Part shown: piece after piece, positions 46,301-58,043 of the stretch
Numbering within the stretch: the stretch's first letter is position 1
Layout: every line of letters begins with the position of its first letter
NCBI RefSeq assembly: GCF_030936135.1
Contig: NC_082620.1
Location: 3,534,001 to 3,598,000, forward strand
Source of the DNA: Gavia stellata
Lineage: Eukaryota; Chordata; Aves; Gaviiformes; Gaviidae
Direction of reading: 5' to 3'
DNA length: 64,000 bases
Made by a program: the position numbers and the translations under genes
Notes under the pieces: model-generated
What the model saw: only the letters and a program-made list of their open reading frames with translations
What the model was told of the DNA's origin: nothing
Database searches by the model: none

Positions 46301-49300
46301 TGAGACAGAATATATTGAGACAGCAAAGTGACTGAAAAGGGATACCAGAGGGGGACACTAGTACAGACATGACAGATGATAGATGGTAAAAGGGGTTCTT
46401 CCAGAAGGACCAGAAAGTCAAGTGGGCACTACTAATGAGGGCAGGGCTCCAGGAACTGGCTCTTCTTCACTCACTCAGCTCTGTGATGCTCGCACAGCCT
46501 TGCTTTCCACAGCAGATATACTCTCTGGAGCTTCACCTTTTGGCAGAAGTCATCAAGAGAGCAGCCTGTTTTCTCAGGAAAACATCTCTCTACAGTCCAC
46601 AATGGCTGATCTTCATGCCTCTTTGTCGCAGTCTTGTCAGCTCCAGAGTTTATAACGGGTCCTTAACCAGTTTCAGAGAGTGACAAGAGACAACGTTTGT
46701 CAAAAGGCATTCCTAAGAAACTCAGCCCAGCCCTCACACTGCTTTCCTATCAGCAAGGTTTAAGACTTTCTGCTAGGTTTATGAAGCAGAGCAACAAATC
46801 TCCCTGTAGCTTCACTGACACATCCAGAACAACTAATCCTCTACCCACTCTGGTTTGTTAATACTATGCATCACCTGAGCGTCTCTGTTACCAGGCTGTT
46901 TTCAGCTGTTTTTCACCATTCAAGAAGATGAGGAAGGAGCCTAAACACCTCCAAATCTTAGATTCTGCACAGGCCCCAAGCTGCTCACCATAATGCTGCC
47001 TCCATCGTAGGAGGAAGAAGTTCACCATTGCCTGCTTATCACCTTCTCTGACATGCAGCATCTGAACCCACTGCTGGAAGTATTTCCTCAGTGATACTGC
47101 TCTGAGATGGGCCATGTTGCGCCTGTAAAGCGCCTTCTGCTCAACAGCCTCCTTCCATGCACTGAAGCACCTGAGAAAACCAAAGGAAAATAAATCCACA
47201 TAGAAAACCATGTGAAGAGCATACAAGCTTGTGTCTCCTCCTGAGACTGGGTTTAGTTCAGGAAGGACAGACAGAAGCTGTCATCTTCTGAGCTTCTACT
47301 CATTTATTTCATTAAAAAGCCACTGTCCTGCTTAGAGCACAGCAGCACAGGGGGTGCTCTCAGGTTTGGTCTTTTAGGACATCAAAGGTCAGGACCAAAA
47401 AGCTTTGGCAGTGCACAGGAGGCAAGTCATAATGTCTCTGGCCACAGTAGTTCCTTTTCAAGTTTTTATCTCTACTTTCATCTTTATTAACTCCTAAAAC
47501 AAAAGAATAGATGGCTTTAAGATGGAACAACACATCACTGTCTGGGTTGGCTCTGTCATTCCTTGGACTTTCACAGTGAACAGACTTTTCACATGAAAAA
47601 GAGACCTCATCAACTTACCGAGAGACCAAGTTTCTTTGGATCCGAGTTGTCAGTGCTAAAATCTGCTCCATTTCCAAGCATCGGGAACGCCACATCCAGA
47701 AAATGCTTCTTAGCCGCTTCTTTTCCAGCAGAGCACGGACTTCAGAAAGTCTGGCTTCCTCTTTGCTCAGCAACTCCTTCTGCAGGCGCCACAGTCTGAA
47801 AGCTGCTGTGTTGCAGGGCAGGAAGAGATTGACAGGAAGAAAAATAACTTAGAAGAACTTCAAACAACTTAGTGTCACATAGCAAACATTCCCTGGCTGA
47901 ACTCCAGCTGTCTGAGAAAGGGCACTTAAGGGAGACAGCTCACATTGCTGGAGCAAGGGCATCTGCTGCACCTGAATTAATACAAGGAACAAGGCAAAAG
48001 GTGCATGACACCGCAAGTGGGCCACCCTCCACCATCACAGACACTGGCTCAGCTATTTGCAGGATCAGGTTCTGAAAGAGTCTGGTCAAAACAACTAGTC
48101 ACAAACCAAGAAACATGGTGAAACAGTGACTACCTCCAAGCTGTTCCAAAGCTACGGAACGTGTGCTTACCAGCTAGCCGTCTCATATCTCTGATTGCTT
48201 GAGCTCTCCAGCAGAACTCATCTCCTTTCTGCCTACGATGAAGCTGTGTCCACAGTCCTCCCTCCACCCTGAAAGAGTCACAAAATGATGCTTTTAACAT
48301 CCATCTGTCCAAAGAGGCACTCAGAGAACAGAATCCAGAGCCTTCCTTGTCCCTAGGTAGCTCTCGCATTTTGCCTGGACTTGTTCTTCTGCCTTCAGAA
48401 TCAGAAGGCACAACAAAAGTTTTTTCTTTTGACACCTCTACCGTCCTGCTAGAGACTGTAGTATTGCCTCATTCCAATCTCAGTTATGCCTGCATCACAT
48501 ATGCAGGTGACAGGTGAACTCAAGAAATGGTACAGGAGTATTTCTGTCAGACAGTCAAATCAGACTGAAAACACTAGTGCACAGAAGCTCTGGAAAAGGA
48601 TCGTTTAGTTCTTAAAACTAAGTTACTAATTCTTGCAGTGCTTATCTGCAGCAATACATCCAAGGACCTGGAAACAAGTTTCCCACCATTTGAGAAAAAT
48701 TTCTCCCTGTGTTTGTAAACTTCCACTTGTCCAAGATAACAGAAAAAGAATGCTCTCAGCTTACCTACAAGCCTGCTCAGCTTCCTTTGAGTATCCTACT
48801 GTAAGCTGGTGCTGAGCTGAGGTTGTCACAGTTGCTAATCTTCCTACGCCAAAAAACCCCGTTGATGAACTTTGGTTATAAAAACATGGCTCAGACTGTT
48901 GAGCTTCCTTCTTGCTTCGTTTTGCCACAGCTTCCTTCCACTGAAGGAGAAACCACATGATTAGAACAAACTGCAGGCAGAGTATCAGTATCAGGGTCCA
49001 CATCACTGAATTTCACACAGGGTACCCCTTCCTCTTCCCTGTCCAAATAGGATTTCTGCCTTCTCTGACTGCACAACAGTAAACTCATGGCACCACTTCT
49101 ACTGTCCCTAGCCCATCCTCACCCTGTAGAAGCTGACAGCTAGCAGAGCTTCGGCATGTCTCTGCTGGGCTACCTCCAGCTGCATCCTCCTCTGGTGCAC
49201 AGCCCACTGCAAAGTACCAAGGCCCTTCCGAAGCAGTTGCTGTCTGTAAAGCTGCCTGGCTGCAGCCCTTTTCTGGAGGACGTGTCCCCTCCAGGCTTGG

Positions 49301-51800
49301 AAGCACTTAGTTAGCATTTGTCTGTCACACAAGTGCTGGAAACTTAAAGAGAAAAAACAAAAGTGAGCTCCAGTTAACAGAAAGGGAAGTTAAACACAGC
49401 CAGGAGGTGGCAATCAGAGTTCAGCCATCAAGCTGAAAAGAGGTATTTCAAATCATTCTCTCTGAAGAGTGAAAAACGTGCAGTCTCACACCAGATTAAG
49501 GTATTACTGTTGCTAAATTGGTAGCAATCTCACACACATCTTATTCACAGGTCACAAATCTGAATTGCATCTCAGGGATAAGCCCACTTCTCGATCTTCG
49601 CTAACTATGCGGTGAGCATGCTGGAATTTGCGGCACTGAAAAGTAGCATACATAGTACCAATGCTTCTTCATTGCTAGCAACAACCAAGGTTGAATTTAG
49701 AAGCTAGATTTTAAAAGATACAGAAATTATTTTTTGGGCATGCTCCATTCTAGATGGCAACCCTTTGAAAAGAAATGGATGCGGCCCCTGAGCCAGCCAT
49801 AGCAGAATAATGTAGGTTAAGTCCTAAAACCAAATGTTCCCAGGAACATGGCTCCTTAGCCACTTTCCAGCAGTTCTCCTCCCCTGTTAACTACAAGCGT
49901 ACTCACACATAAACACAGAGTCTTTTTACCTTTGCTCATTCATCTTCAACGACCAGAAACTGTTCTCCGAGACCTGCAAACAGACAAAAAACAGTAACTC
50001 AGGTGATTATTCACACTACTCTGTTGAAGAATTTGTCTGTGCCCAGCATGGCAAGTCATTTTGGATGGAGATCAGAACAGTGCTGCCTCAGGGCAGTGTA
50101 TTATGTCAGATGCCTTTGACACTGCCCCCACCATCGCTCTGTGAATACTCTTACATACTTCAGACATGGAAAAGCACAACAAAACTGAAATCTCAGGGCC
50201 CTGCAACTACACACAGAGTAAAAAGCAGTTTAATGCTTTCCCTCTGCATGTAGATCCAGAGAATATAAACAGGTGTTTACGTTCCCAAGAACAACCAAGT
50301 TAACAAGCTGGTCAGAAAGATGCCTATGTTGGGATGGAGCAGGACCATAAGAGAGAAGATTCTGGCCATTCAGTGCCAGAAAAAAACTATAGGACAAGCA
50401 CCCCCATCACTGTTGTACTTCAACTCTGCACCTCTAGCAAGAAGCAGAAACAAGCACAAGTAGTATCTGTGAACAGGGATGCTACACAGCGAGCACACCC
50501 TCACCTCTCTGGACACAGTTTCCTGTGTCTGGCTCCCTTCTTCACAGCACCATGGTTCTTTGGCACTCCTCTCCACAGAAGGTTCTTCAGACTGGTCAAG
50601 ATTGGTATCAGCTTCCCAATTCCTCCAGCTGCTTCGCTGGGAGTATTTGTTTCTCTTTCCTTCTCTGCTCACATTCATACAATCTATGTCAGAATATTCA
50701 CCAAAGCCTTCTTCAACCTGAATACCGAAAGGGCTGGACTGGCTGCTGCCCACCACAGCCATTCTTCTGCCTGCTCGTGATCTAGAGTCACATATTTCTT
50801 CTGATTCTTTGCTGGACTTAACATGAGGTTCAGAGTTTTTGACTTCTACAGATTTAATACTAAGCTGCTGGACTGGTCTAAACTCTTTACCTGCAGGAGA
50901 AGTGACTCTCATGCACACTTCCCTTGGAGTCCCATACATGGCTACACCAACATTCATCTGAGCCCCCAACAAATCTGTCTCCAATGACACCTGCAGACCC
51001 TGTGGATACAGACTGGCTGGAGGGTCTTTCTTCCAAGATACAGCACATGGGGATGCCCCATTAGATGTCTCTTCTCCTTTAAAAACCTTTTCAGGGGAAT
51101 GACTTTCTATGTCAATATAAAGACTACCAGTTTCCAGAGTTGGCTTTGCCTGGGACTGGCATCTGAAATAAGGGGAGCAATTGTAGGAGGAATCTGCTGC
51201 TGTATCTACCAGCCTGCCAGCGCCCACCCCAGAAGAGAGGGTTTCTGGCTGGGTGTCACCTGAAATTTTGGTTCTCCATGTGTTCAAGTCAATGTATCCA
51301 TGTCTGTGAGAGACAGAGAGAGGTTCTGCACGACTGAAGTCCATTGTCGCTGCACCAAGGCTCCAGTCTTTAGCAAATGGGACACCCCATTTCAATCTTG
51401 CCTGAGCAGCACTGGTCTTTACTCCAGCTAGCTGTTCTCCTGTGCTCAGCATAGTAGGTGATGAATCATCAGGAGCAAAGCACAAACTGCCACTGACTGG
51501 AGAAGACTTGGGCTCCAGAGGGAGGGAGCCCCATATCCCCATCAAAGCAGTTTCCTGCTTAAGCCTCTGGATTGAATAGCACAAGCTAGCAGAAATCCGT
51601 GAGGATTGCAAAAGAGACTGAAGGGACTCCAAGCTAGATGGATCAAGATCCCCCAAGGTCAGAGCTGAACTACAACAAGCGTTCACACTTTCACTTGAGC
51701 TCCTTGAAGAAGGACACACCACCAATTCGTGCTTAAGAGGGGAATCCACAGTACGAGATGACAAACGTGCATTGACCAGTGAAGCGTTCATAGGATCCAT
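37344..51800 (-). CDS. C1orf167: C1orf167 orthologue, SFI1-like Trp-repeat protein
   Basis: Named by position between MTHFR and AGTRAP; function unknown. Exons, 5' to 3': 51800-50505, 49973-49930, 49342-49123, 48940-48765, 48268-48171, 47805-47619, 47170-46989, 46661-46537, 46286-46077, 45475-45294, 45126-45030, 44880-44851, 44614-44472, 43984-43776, 43012-42868, 40630-40363, 39797-39689, 39374-39305, 39095-38960, 38189-38079, 37403-37344. GT-AG sites and phases close throughout, totalling 4098 nt (1365 codons plus stop). The first exon (432 residues) is Ser-rich and probably disordered. From 49342 on, nearly every exon carries Trp-centred units like those of SFI1 centrin-binding repeats: KCFQAWRGHVLQKR, CFSAWKEAVEQK, KALKLWHQKCLML, MAFSLWKKRLAQK, RVWRRRHLQSR, AFGRWRQLTAFQ. 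The ATG at 51800 is chosen because an in-frame TAG lies 24 nt upstream. Exons 46661-46537 and 44880-44851 are less certain. Within 39374-39305 the imposed frame meets a TGA, so the gene could be disrupted. Confidence 0.75.
38690..38765 (+). mobile_element. MIR-like SINE fragment
   Basis: The segment CTGCCTCAGCTTCCCATCTG, continuing as TAAGATGGGG, matches the conserved region of the old tRNA-derived SINE MIR, in forward orientation. It is short and diverged. It lies in a C1orf167 intron between 38189 and 38960. Confidence 0.5.
50505..51800 (-). other. C1orf167: C1orf167 large Ser-rich exon, main open part
   Basis: This single open frame of 432 codons runs from MDPMNASLVNARLSSRTVDS to TVSRE, ending at a good donor (GAG then GTGAGG). 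It is rich in Ser, Glu and Pro with no predicted fold. It contains short acidic and Ser clusters such as SSRSSSESVNACCSS. The large-exon-then-small-repeat-exons layout suggests a disordered head on a helical repeat tail. The exon continues upstream at DNA level to an acceptor at 52363, where two in-frame stops interrupt it. Confidence 0.7.
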
Positions 51801-51824
51801 ACAAGCAGCAGCAGGAAGCTGATG

Positions 51825-52363
51825 CTATTGTTTTTCCACTGGATAATCACTATTCTTGTTCCTACTTTCTAAACAGCGATGGCAAGCAGTGTGTATGGAG
51901 CAGCTACCAGCTGCCTTTGCTTTCTGATGATGTAGTTGAGAAAAGTGAATACTCTCACTCCTTCTCCCTTCTAAACTACAAGCCTCAAGGCATGAGTGTC
52001 TCTGAGGGAGATTCACAGCAGGGAGCACTGACAAAGCAAGATGGGGAATCCTATGAGCCACACACTTAGAGCTGTGCTGGTGCAGCCTGGAGCAGAGATT
52101 ATTCTGCTGCAGGACACAGGAACTGGAGAACTGACTGCTGGTGTCCCAGAACGGCTGAGAAGGGCAGGAGGGATTAGTCTGTCTCAGCCTGGGATCTCTC
52201 TTCCCAGCTGACCGAGGTGCGGTACACAGCCGGCCTCATTCTGCTGTCTGGCTGGGAGTTACACTGAATGCCACAGCCTCAAGACAGTGATGGGAAATGT
52301 CTACTCGACTTCTAGTGCCCAAATACAGATCAACATTCACGTTCTTCTGAATGTTTCTTTGCT
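51825..52363 (-). pseudogene. Upstream part of the C1orf167 large exon, interrupted by stops
   Basis: After a convincing acceptor (TTTTTCTTCAG, exon edge 52363) the frame that joins the upstream exon is protein-like: NVNVDLYLGTRSRVDISHHC, then on to TPSQTAE. It meets a TGA at 52236-52238, then stays open for another 136 codons, including LPQRHSCLEACSLEGRRSES, to a TAG at 51825-51827. It then continues straight into MDPMNASL in the same frame. Either translation now starts at 51800, or this allele or assembly carries two nonsense changes, or the splicing differs from my model. No good internal intron signals remove both stops. Confidence 0.5.
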
Positions 52364-52449
52364 CTGAAGAAAAACAAGAAGAAATATAAACAAAGGAGCA
52401 TGCATATTTCTCATAACATATTGCCTAGTTTGCCAAAGGCTTTGGGTAC

Positions 52450-52596
52450 TTTCCTTATGAATTTCTTGTATCCAATCCGCCAGCTTCAGTCCTGAAAGTA
52501 TTACGGACACTACTCTCTTCCTGTTTCTCAGCAGACAGTCATGTCTGGCAAAGCCGGAATAACTGAAGGGGACAGACTTAGTTCTCAACAGAAAAC
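52450..52596 (-). other. C1orf167: Upstream C1orf167 coding-like exon
   Basis: Acceptor TTTGTTTTCCAG precedes an open frame reading FLLRTKSVPFSYSGFARHDC and later LSGLKLADWIQEIHKE. It ends at a weak donor (GAAA then GTACCC). The phase-1 end joins the 52363 exon in its protein-like frame, and the phase-1 start joins the exon at 52826. The three exons therefore form a consistent coding chain upstream of the present probable start. No family is recognised. Confidence 0.5.
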
Positions 52597-52825
52597 CTGG
52601 AAAACAAAGACTTCCAGCATTATGCATGCACCTGCAGCCTCAAAAAGAACTTGTTGCTAGCAAGGATGGACTATCCTCCTGCCAAGACAAGGTAGTCCGT
52701 AGCTGCTTTTCCAGAATGCTTTACATCTAACCACATCTATGTAACACCAAACAAGAACTGGTCTAAAAGAATATGTTTTTACAGAAGTCAGAGCAACATG
52801 GTTTCAGCCAGAGTACAATGCTTAC

Positions 52826-52925
52826 CCCTCTTCATTGGTTGGAAATCCAGCTCAGGTCTCTTCCACACTTGTATTTTCTCCAGGGCTGATGGAAAGGTAG
52901 TGCCTCGACTTAAGGTACTGTTTAA
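52826..52925 (-). other. C1orf167: Upstream C1orf167 coding-like exon, possible first coding part
   Basis: The open frame contains LSRGTTFPSALEKIQVWKRP and ELDFQPMKR, and ends AGGG before GTAAGC, a good donor at phase 1. The upstream edge is taken at GTTAAGCAG (52925), but the frame remains open to a TAG at 52962-52964. The only Met in frame is near the end (MKRG), so the true start may lie in an earlier exon that I could not identify. Confidence 0.45.
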
Positions 52926-52964
52926 CTGCTTAACAAGTGGAAAAATTGTCAACGTATCATACTA

Positions 52965-54849
52965 CAGCCCTGCAAAGGTTCAAGGCTATGCAGGCCAATT
53001 TCTTCTCGTCCACACTAAAGGATGAAACCATGTTTACACATCCAGAGAATCTACATTGTCCCCTAACCTGGAACAGTTACAGCATAGATGGGAGATCTAA
53101 TTTGCAGTCTAGCCACTAAGTCAAATGGTTACGCATACAACAGTCACGCTGAGCACAGATTCGTAAGTTGCTGGTAACAGGTAAGTGCAATTCGAGGGGA
53201 CTGTGCTTTCATTCCCTCAAATTTTAAAAGCAAGTTGTCAATCACTTTGTCATTCTAACTACCATTCTTTTTCACCCCCCTTTTAAAACATGAAAATGGT
53301 CTTGTGAAAAGACACACACACCTTTATCATCTTTAAAAACCCCTAGTCAATCTGAAAAGAAAGAGACAGCATGGCCTATGAAATCAATGCCCATTCTCTT
53401 TTTCAAACATACTCAAATACCAGAAAGCCTCCTGCGAAATTGCACTGTTTCCAAACTATGTTTATCTCATTCTCTTCTAAGAAAGCATCTGAGCCTCAGC
53501 CATCCCTGTTTGCAAACAGCCCCCTTACCCTTCTCACATGCAAACTCTTTCGGTAATCACTGCAAACTGGGGAGTAAACCTCGATCACTAAAGCAACAGC
53601 AGACAGTCATGCCATGTTGCAATTATCCTTGGGAACTGCTAATAACTCCTTTCATACATCACCAAGAGTACCATGAACAGAAAGATCCCATTACTTTTTC
53701 CAGACAAGTAGAAGTTGGCAACTACAGAGTGAATAGACAAAGCATGGCTGCCTTCTTGAGGGTTCCTATCACTGCATGAAGTATAACCACAAAATGCAGC
53801 AGACTGGTGTTCCGTAGAAGCACTCCTTGCATCCCAGGAAAATCCAGCCAACTAGTAATGTATCACAAAAAGGTGTTATAAAGGATGTGAATTGTGAAAG
53901 GACATGAAACCATCATGTTTATTACTGCTGTTTTGCTTCATTAACACCTGGAACCTGGCACTGGACTACTTTTACACTCAAGAACCTAGACATAATCTAT
54001 TTTCTTGATGACTTGTGATTTTTTTTAGTTCTCCATTTCAGTTCTTTCCGTCAGGTACCAGGTTCTCAACACATTGTCATGATTATTTTAGGTGGTGTTC
54101 TTCATCTCACTCATTCCTAATTTCCGTCTCATTGAGACCAGGAAGAGATAGCGTCCTTTAAAAATCATGTTTGTCTGCCTCCCCAAAATTGCCATTCAGG
54201 ACTTTAATGGAACCACTTTTAAGCAGCAGTTAATCTTAATAAAAACTTGTTGCCTTTTGAGTAAGTGCTTTTTTAAAACTTCTTCTAAGGCCAAAAGATA
54301 TACTCAAGGCAAGCAGAACATTTTGCGAACTGCAAAATCCATGACCAATGGATTTCATATTAGCTTTGATGTTTCCAACCAAAACATTTAATGCATGCTT
54401 ACTATATACACTTTGCAGCAACGCACTAATGCATTAAAACCTGAAACAAATCCAATTAAGCAAACAAAAATTAAGCTGATCAACATACTTCTGTTGTTAT
54501 AAGCAAAAGGAAGTAAATAGCACAGTTCATGAAAAGTAAAACAAGCTCTTTCAAGTGAATGCTGTTTTAGCATTACGATGACAATGACAGACCCAAAAAT
54601 AAACACATAAGCACTGCACAGACAATGCTAATTTTCCCATCCCTGCAGACCAAGGCTGATCCATTTCACGTTGCAAGTTGGGACTGGTGATTGGTCCAAG
54701 ACCATGCTTCACATGCCTTAGAAACAAGGCTTTTCCCCCACTGCTCAGTCTTACAGACCGAACCATCGCTGCCTTCGCATGAGCCTCTCATTGCCACTTC
54801 GAGATCAACAGGCACAAACAACTGCTCCTCCCTCAACCAGGGAGAGGGC
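52965..54849. other. Probable C1orf167 5' intron; nothing else recognised
   Basis: This AT-richer stretch lies between the first coding-like C1orf167 exon and the CpG island that probably holds its promoter. No exon with matched splice phases, no RNA gene and no interspersed repeat could be supported. Confidence 0.4.
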
Positions 54850-55720
54850 AGTTACTGCTCCAGCCCTTCGCGTGCTGCCATCCAAGAACCAGCCGGTGTC
54901 CCGGGATGCGGTGGTGGGAGCGGGAGGGCCACCACCCACAGCCCCAGCCCGGGGGAGCCATTTCAGGCCTGTTCTCAGCTGGCACGGCCGGGGCGCACGC
55001 CCCAGGCCCCCGCTCAGCATCCCCGACGGCTCCCAGCGCTCTGCACCGGCGCGGATGCACCTCTCCTCATAACACTTACTCTGATAGCCACCGCCGGACA
55101 TGCCGCTGCGCCTTGCCAGAACCTCAGGGACGGGACACACGCCTCTTTGTGCCCGTGCCTCCGAGCGCAGGGGCAAACCTGCAGCTTTGTCCCCCCTTAA
55201 TGCCCAAACCTCAGCAGCGACCGCGCTCCAGCTGGGTCGCTGTAAGCAGCTTATCCCCCGCGATTAGCAACGCAGCCAGTCACCGGGGCTGCAGATGGCC
55301 ACGGGAAAGCCGCTCTCGCCCACGGCTAATTAAAGCTGCGTCCTGAAGGCTGCCCAGACCAGGCGGGGCCTGGCAGGCCGGGGCAGCTCACCGCGGGGAG
55401 GTGAGGCCTACCTGCAAGAGGCTCACCTGCCGCGCGGCAGCGCCTCAGGAGAGGGGGCACCTTCTCCTCCTCCTTACACCCCGAACCCACTGTCCCGGCT
55501 CCTGTCAGCAGCGCCGGGCCCCGCGGCCACCCCCAAGAGAGCGTGGGCAAGGCCGGCCCGGGCGGGCAGCGGTGCGAGGCTGGGCGGGCGGGCAGGGCCG
55601 CCCCGTCGATGAAGGCCGGCCGTTAGCCCCGCGGGCAGACCCGCCACCCCCTCAGGCCACCGGAGAGACGCTGCCGCTGAGGGAGGCACCTGCACTGGGC
55701 GGGTTGTGGTTAATCCGAGA
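54850..55720 (-). promoter_or_regulatory. CpG island, probable C1orf167 promoter and first exon
   Basis: GC and CpG content rise sharply here against AT-richer flanks. The island sits just upstream of the minus-strand C1orf167 exons and downstream of AGTRAP, so it most likely drives C1orf167. Two strong minus-strand donors fit a first exon: GCGGCAG then GTGAGC (exon edge 55427), and CTATCAGA then GTAAGTG near 55076. The latter would end a frame beginning ATGTCCGGCGGTGGC (Met-Ser-Gly-Gly-Gly), but its phase does not match the next identified exon. Transcript data are needed to choose between them. Confidence 0.5.
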
Positions 55721-55730
55721 GAGCTGTTAG

Positions 55731-56979
55731 CTCATCGCCAAAAAAAAAAACCCGGCACATCAGGACCCAAGGACTTAAAAACACCAAACAAAGCAAGAAA
55801 ACCTGTGCGGAGTAACACACCTGCTGCACGCCTGGCTGAGGAGACCCCGCCGACAAGCTACGAGGAGCCCGGCGGTGAAGCCAGGCTGCCGGGATCAGCA
55901 AGGCCGTGCTCCAGCACAACAGGCTGGATGAATCCCCACACGCCCTACTAAACCAGGTATTGATCCAAGAGCGCGTTGGTGCTCGCTGTAAGCACTGCCA
56001 AAACGAACACCCTCCTCCTCAGAAGCCAGGAGAGGGGCCTTGTTTTTACCATCACCTCTCTGATTTACTGCCCAAAATTGGTATCACAGCCAGCCTAGTT
56101 AACTCCTGCCTTGCTCTGCTCCCCTGAGCTCCCAGATGTGCTGAATTCTCCACAGAAAAGAGCACAGCAGGTCAGCCAGATGGGTATTGATAGATTCTGT
56201 GGCATCTTTCGCAGTGGAGAATGGCTGGGAAGGCCTCACTAGATGTAACTCTGTTCGTGCAAATACACAAAAAGCATGGCATTTAAAATAGCTCTTTTCA
56301 GTCTGTGCTTCACAGGTCTAGGGAAGAAAACACCTGAGCATTGAAATGTGTTAGTCAGGGATCCGTGCTGTCACTGTACAGTTCTCAAGAGCTGAAAAAA
56401 CCATTCACTGAATATAAAGGCCTACCTATTCTTCTTTCTTCCCCATCTGATCACAAGAGCAGACTGATTCCTATTCCTATGCTCTATTGTGTGGCAGCCT
56501 GCAAAATGAATGCACAACACTCACCTTGAGAGAGTAAACCAGATTATTGCACTTTTATGGCATTTACCATGTGCTTGGTCCAAGCATAAATTATGATGGA
56601 CCAGGTACAGCAGCAGGTCGCTGTGGTGCTTGTGCAGCATAGTGGAGGAAGCATCTGCTTACGTTTAAATTGACCACACTTGGGAAAAAATTGCTTGGTT
56701 TTAAAAATACAAATGGCATGGTTCTAGAGGTTACAGCAAAGTTAACAGGGCTCTTGGTCACTGAAGAATCAATGCAGCAGCAGGTCTTGTCAAGAGAAAT
56801 GCAATTGTAGAGTAACAGATGTAAACTTTGAAAATGAAACTGCTTCAGAAAAACACACATCTTCCTAGCACTAGTATTTTCATTCTGCCAAAGCTGACAT
56901 ACTCTTTTTCTTCTGAAAAAGAATCCTGTTGAACTTTTTTTTTTTTTAGGATTTTACCTGAAAGCCACAGCAGGGCAGA
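55731..56979. other. Spacer between AGTRAP 3' end and CpG island
   Basis: I see nothing beyond short A-runs. It begins with an A10 tract and contains no exon or repeat that I recognise. Confidence 0.45.
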
Positions 56980-56985
56980 TTTATT
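56980..56985 (-). terminator. AGTRAP: Candidate AGTRAP poly(A) signal AATAAA
   Basis: TTTATT on plus reads AATAAA on minus, 1.06 kb after the AGTRAP stop codon. It is the first canonical hexamer in that direction. A TATAAA variant near 57299 is a possible nearer site. Confidence 0.4.
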
Positions 56986-58043
56986 GTGTATAAGATTAGA
57001 GTTTAGTTTGTGACACCCCACAGAGCTCACCACTGCAGCGCAAATAAACCCATCTTTTCCTTTCCCCAATCCTCATTTGACTAGCCCACCTTCCCACCCA
57101 CACATTTACAAGCAGTACCCTCTACTTGTCTGAGTAAAGCTTAGACTAAAAGCCATCAAAGCCCTGTAGACCTTCCCCCCACAATGACTCTCCCAGATTG
57201 CCTGGCTGCAGTCCCAAACCCTCAGGAATACCTACATTTTCAAATGAGACATAGGTGATCAGTGTAACTTTTTCTAACACAGAAAAACTGTGTTCATTTT
57301 ATAGTTTTCTTAGAAAAATGTAACATTTCAAGTTCTATTAAGATATGCAGCTGAAGGCAAAAGGACATTTCAAGGCACAGAGTATCTATAACCTACATTC
57401 AACAGCCATTTTAAGGATCCTAAAGGACATTCCAACTTGCATAAAAGCATCAGTGAATAAAACCCAAGACTATATACTGGGAGTACAACCAGCTCCCTGG
57501 CCCAGTAAGAGCATTTATACCAACCCCAGCTTTGTGCAAACCACCACAGCTAGCATAGGGCATTATGGTCATAAATCTTAGTTCAATAACAGCATCAAAA
57601 ACAACCCCCAGGAACACCCAGATGTTTCCTGGAAATGTATCTGCATAAAAGCAGGCTAAACTGTATTGTTTAAGGGCAGTCCATAAGCCTTTTAAAGATA
57701 GCTTGTCCAGGAATATTTTGAGTGGTTCCCTTACAATAGAGGGGATGCACAATACAAGACTTGGAAGACTGCAGAAGGTGCATCCACTCACACATACAGA
57801 GGAGGGAGGAAAGGAGAGTACTGGGATTACAAAGAGTCACAGTGCTTAACATGACATCTCCGAGATCTTCTGGACTTACTGCAGGAACCCATCTGCCTAA
57901 CCTTCAGTGAGGCAAGAGAAATGAAAAATCAGATCCTCTCCTGTTTGCTTAGTAGCAGGTCTTGCTCCATCAGAACAGACATGGGAAGAGTGGAAGGCTA
58001 GACTGGGCGAGGGAAGCTTCCGTTCTCTGTTGCAGAGAGGGCC
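56986..58043 (-). other. AGTRAP: AGTRAP 3' UTR (extent inferred)
   Basis: Non-coding sequence follows the stop codon at 58044-58046 and runs to the first canonical poly(A) signal. No open frame of interest or repeat lies inside. The end point is inferred from the hexamer alone. Confidence 0.4.

Noticed and set aside
53639-53851. A 70-codon minus-strand frame as another upstream C1orf167 exon
   Set aside because: No matching acceptor-donor pair with compatible phase was found, and it has no similarity that I recognise.
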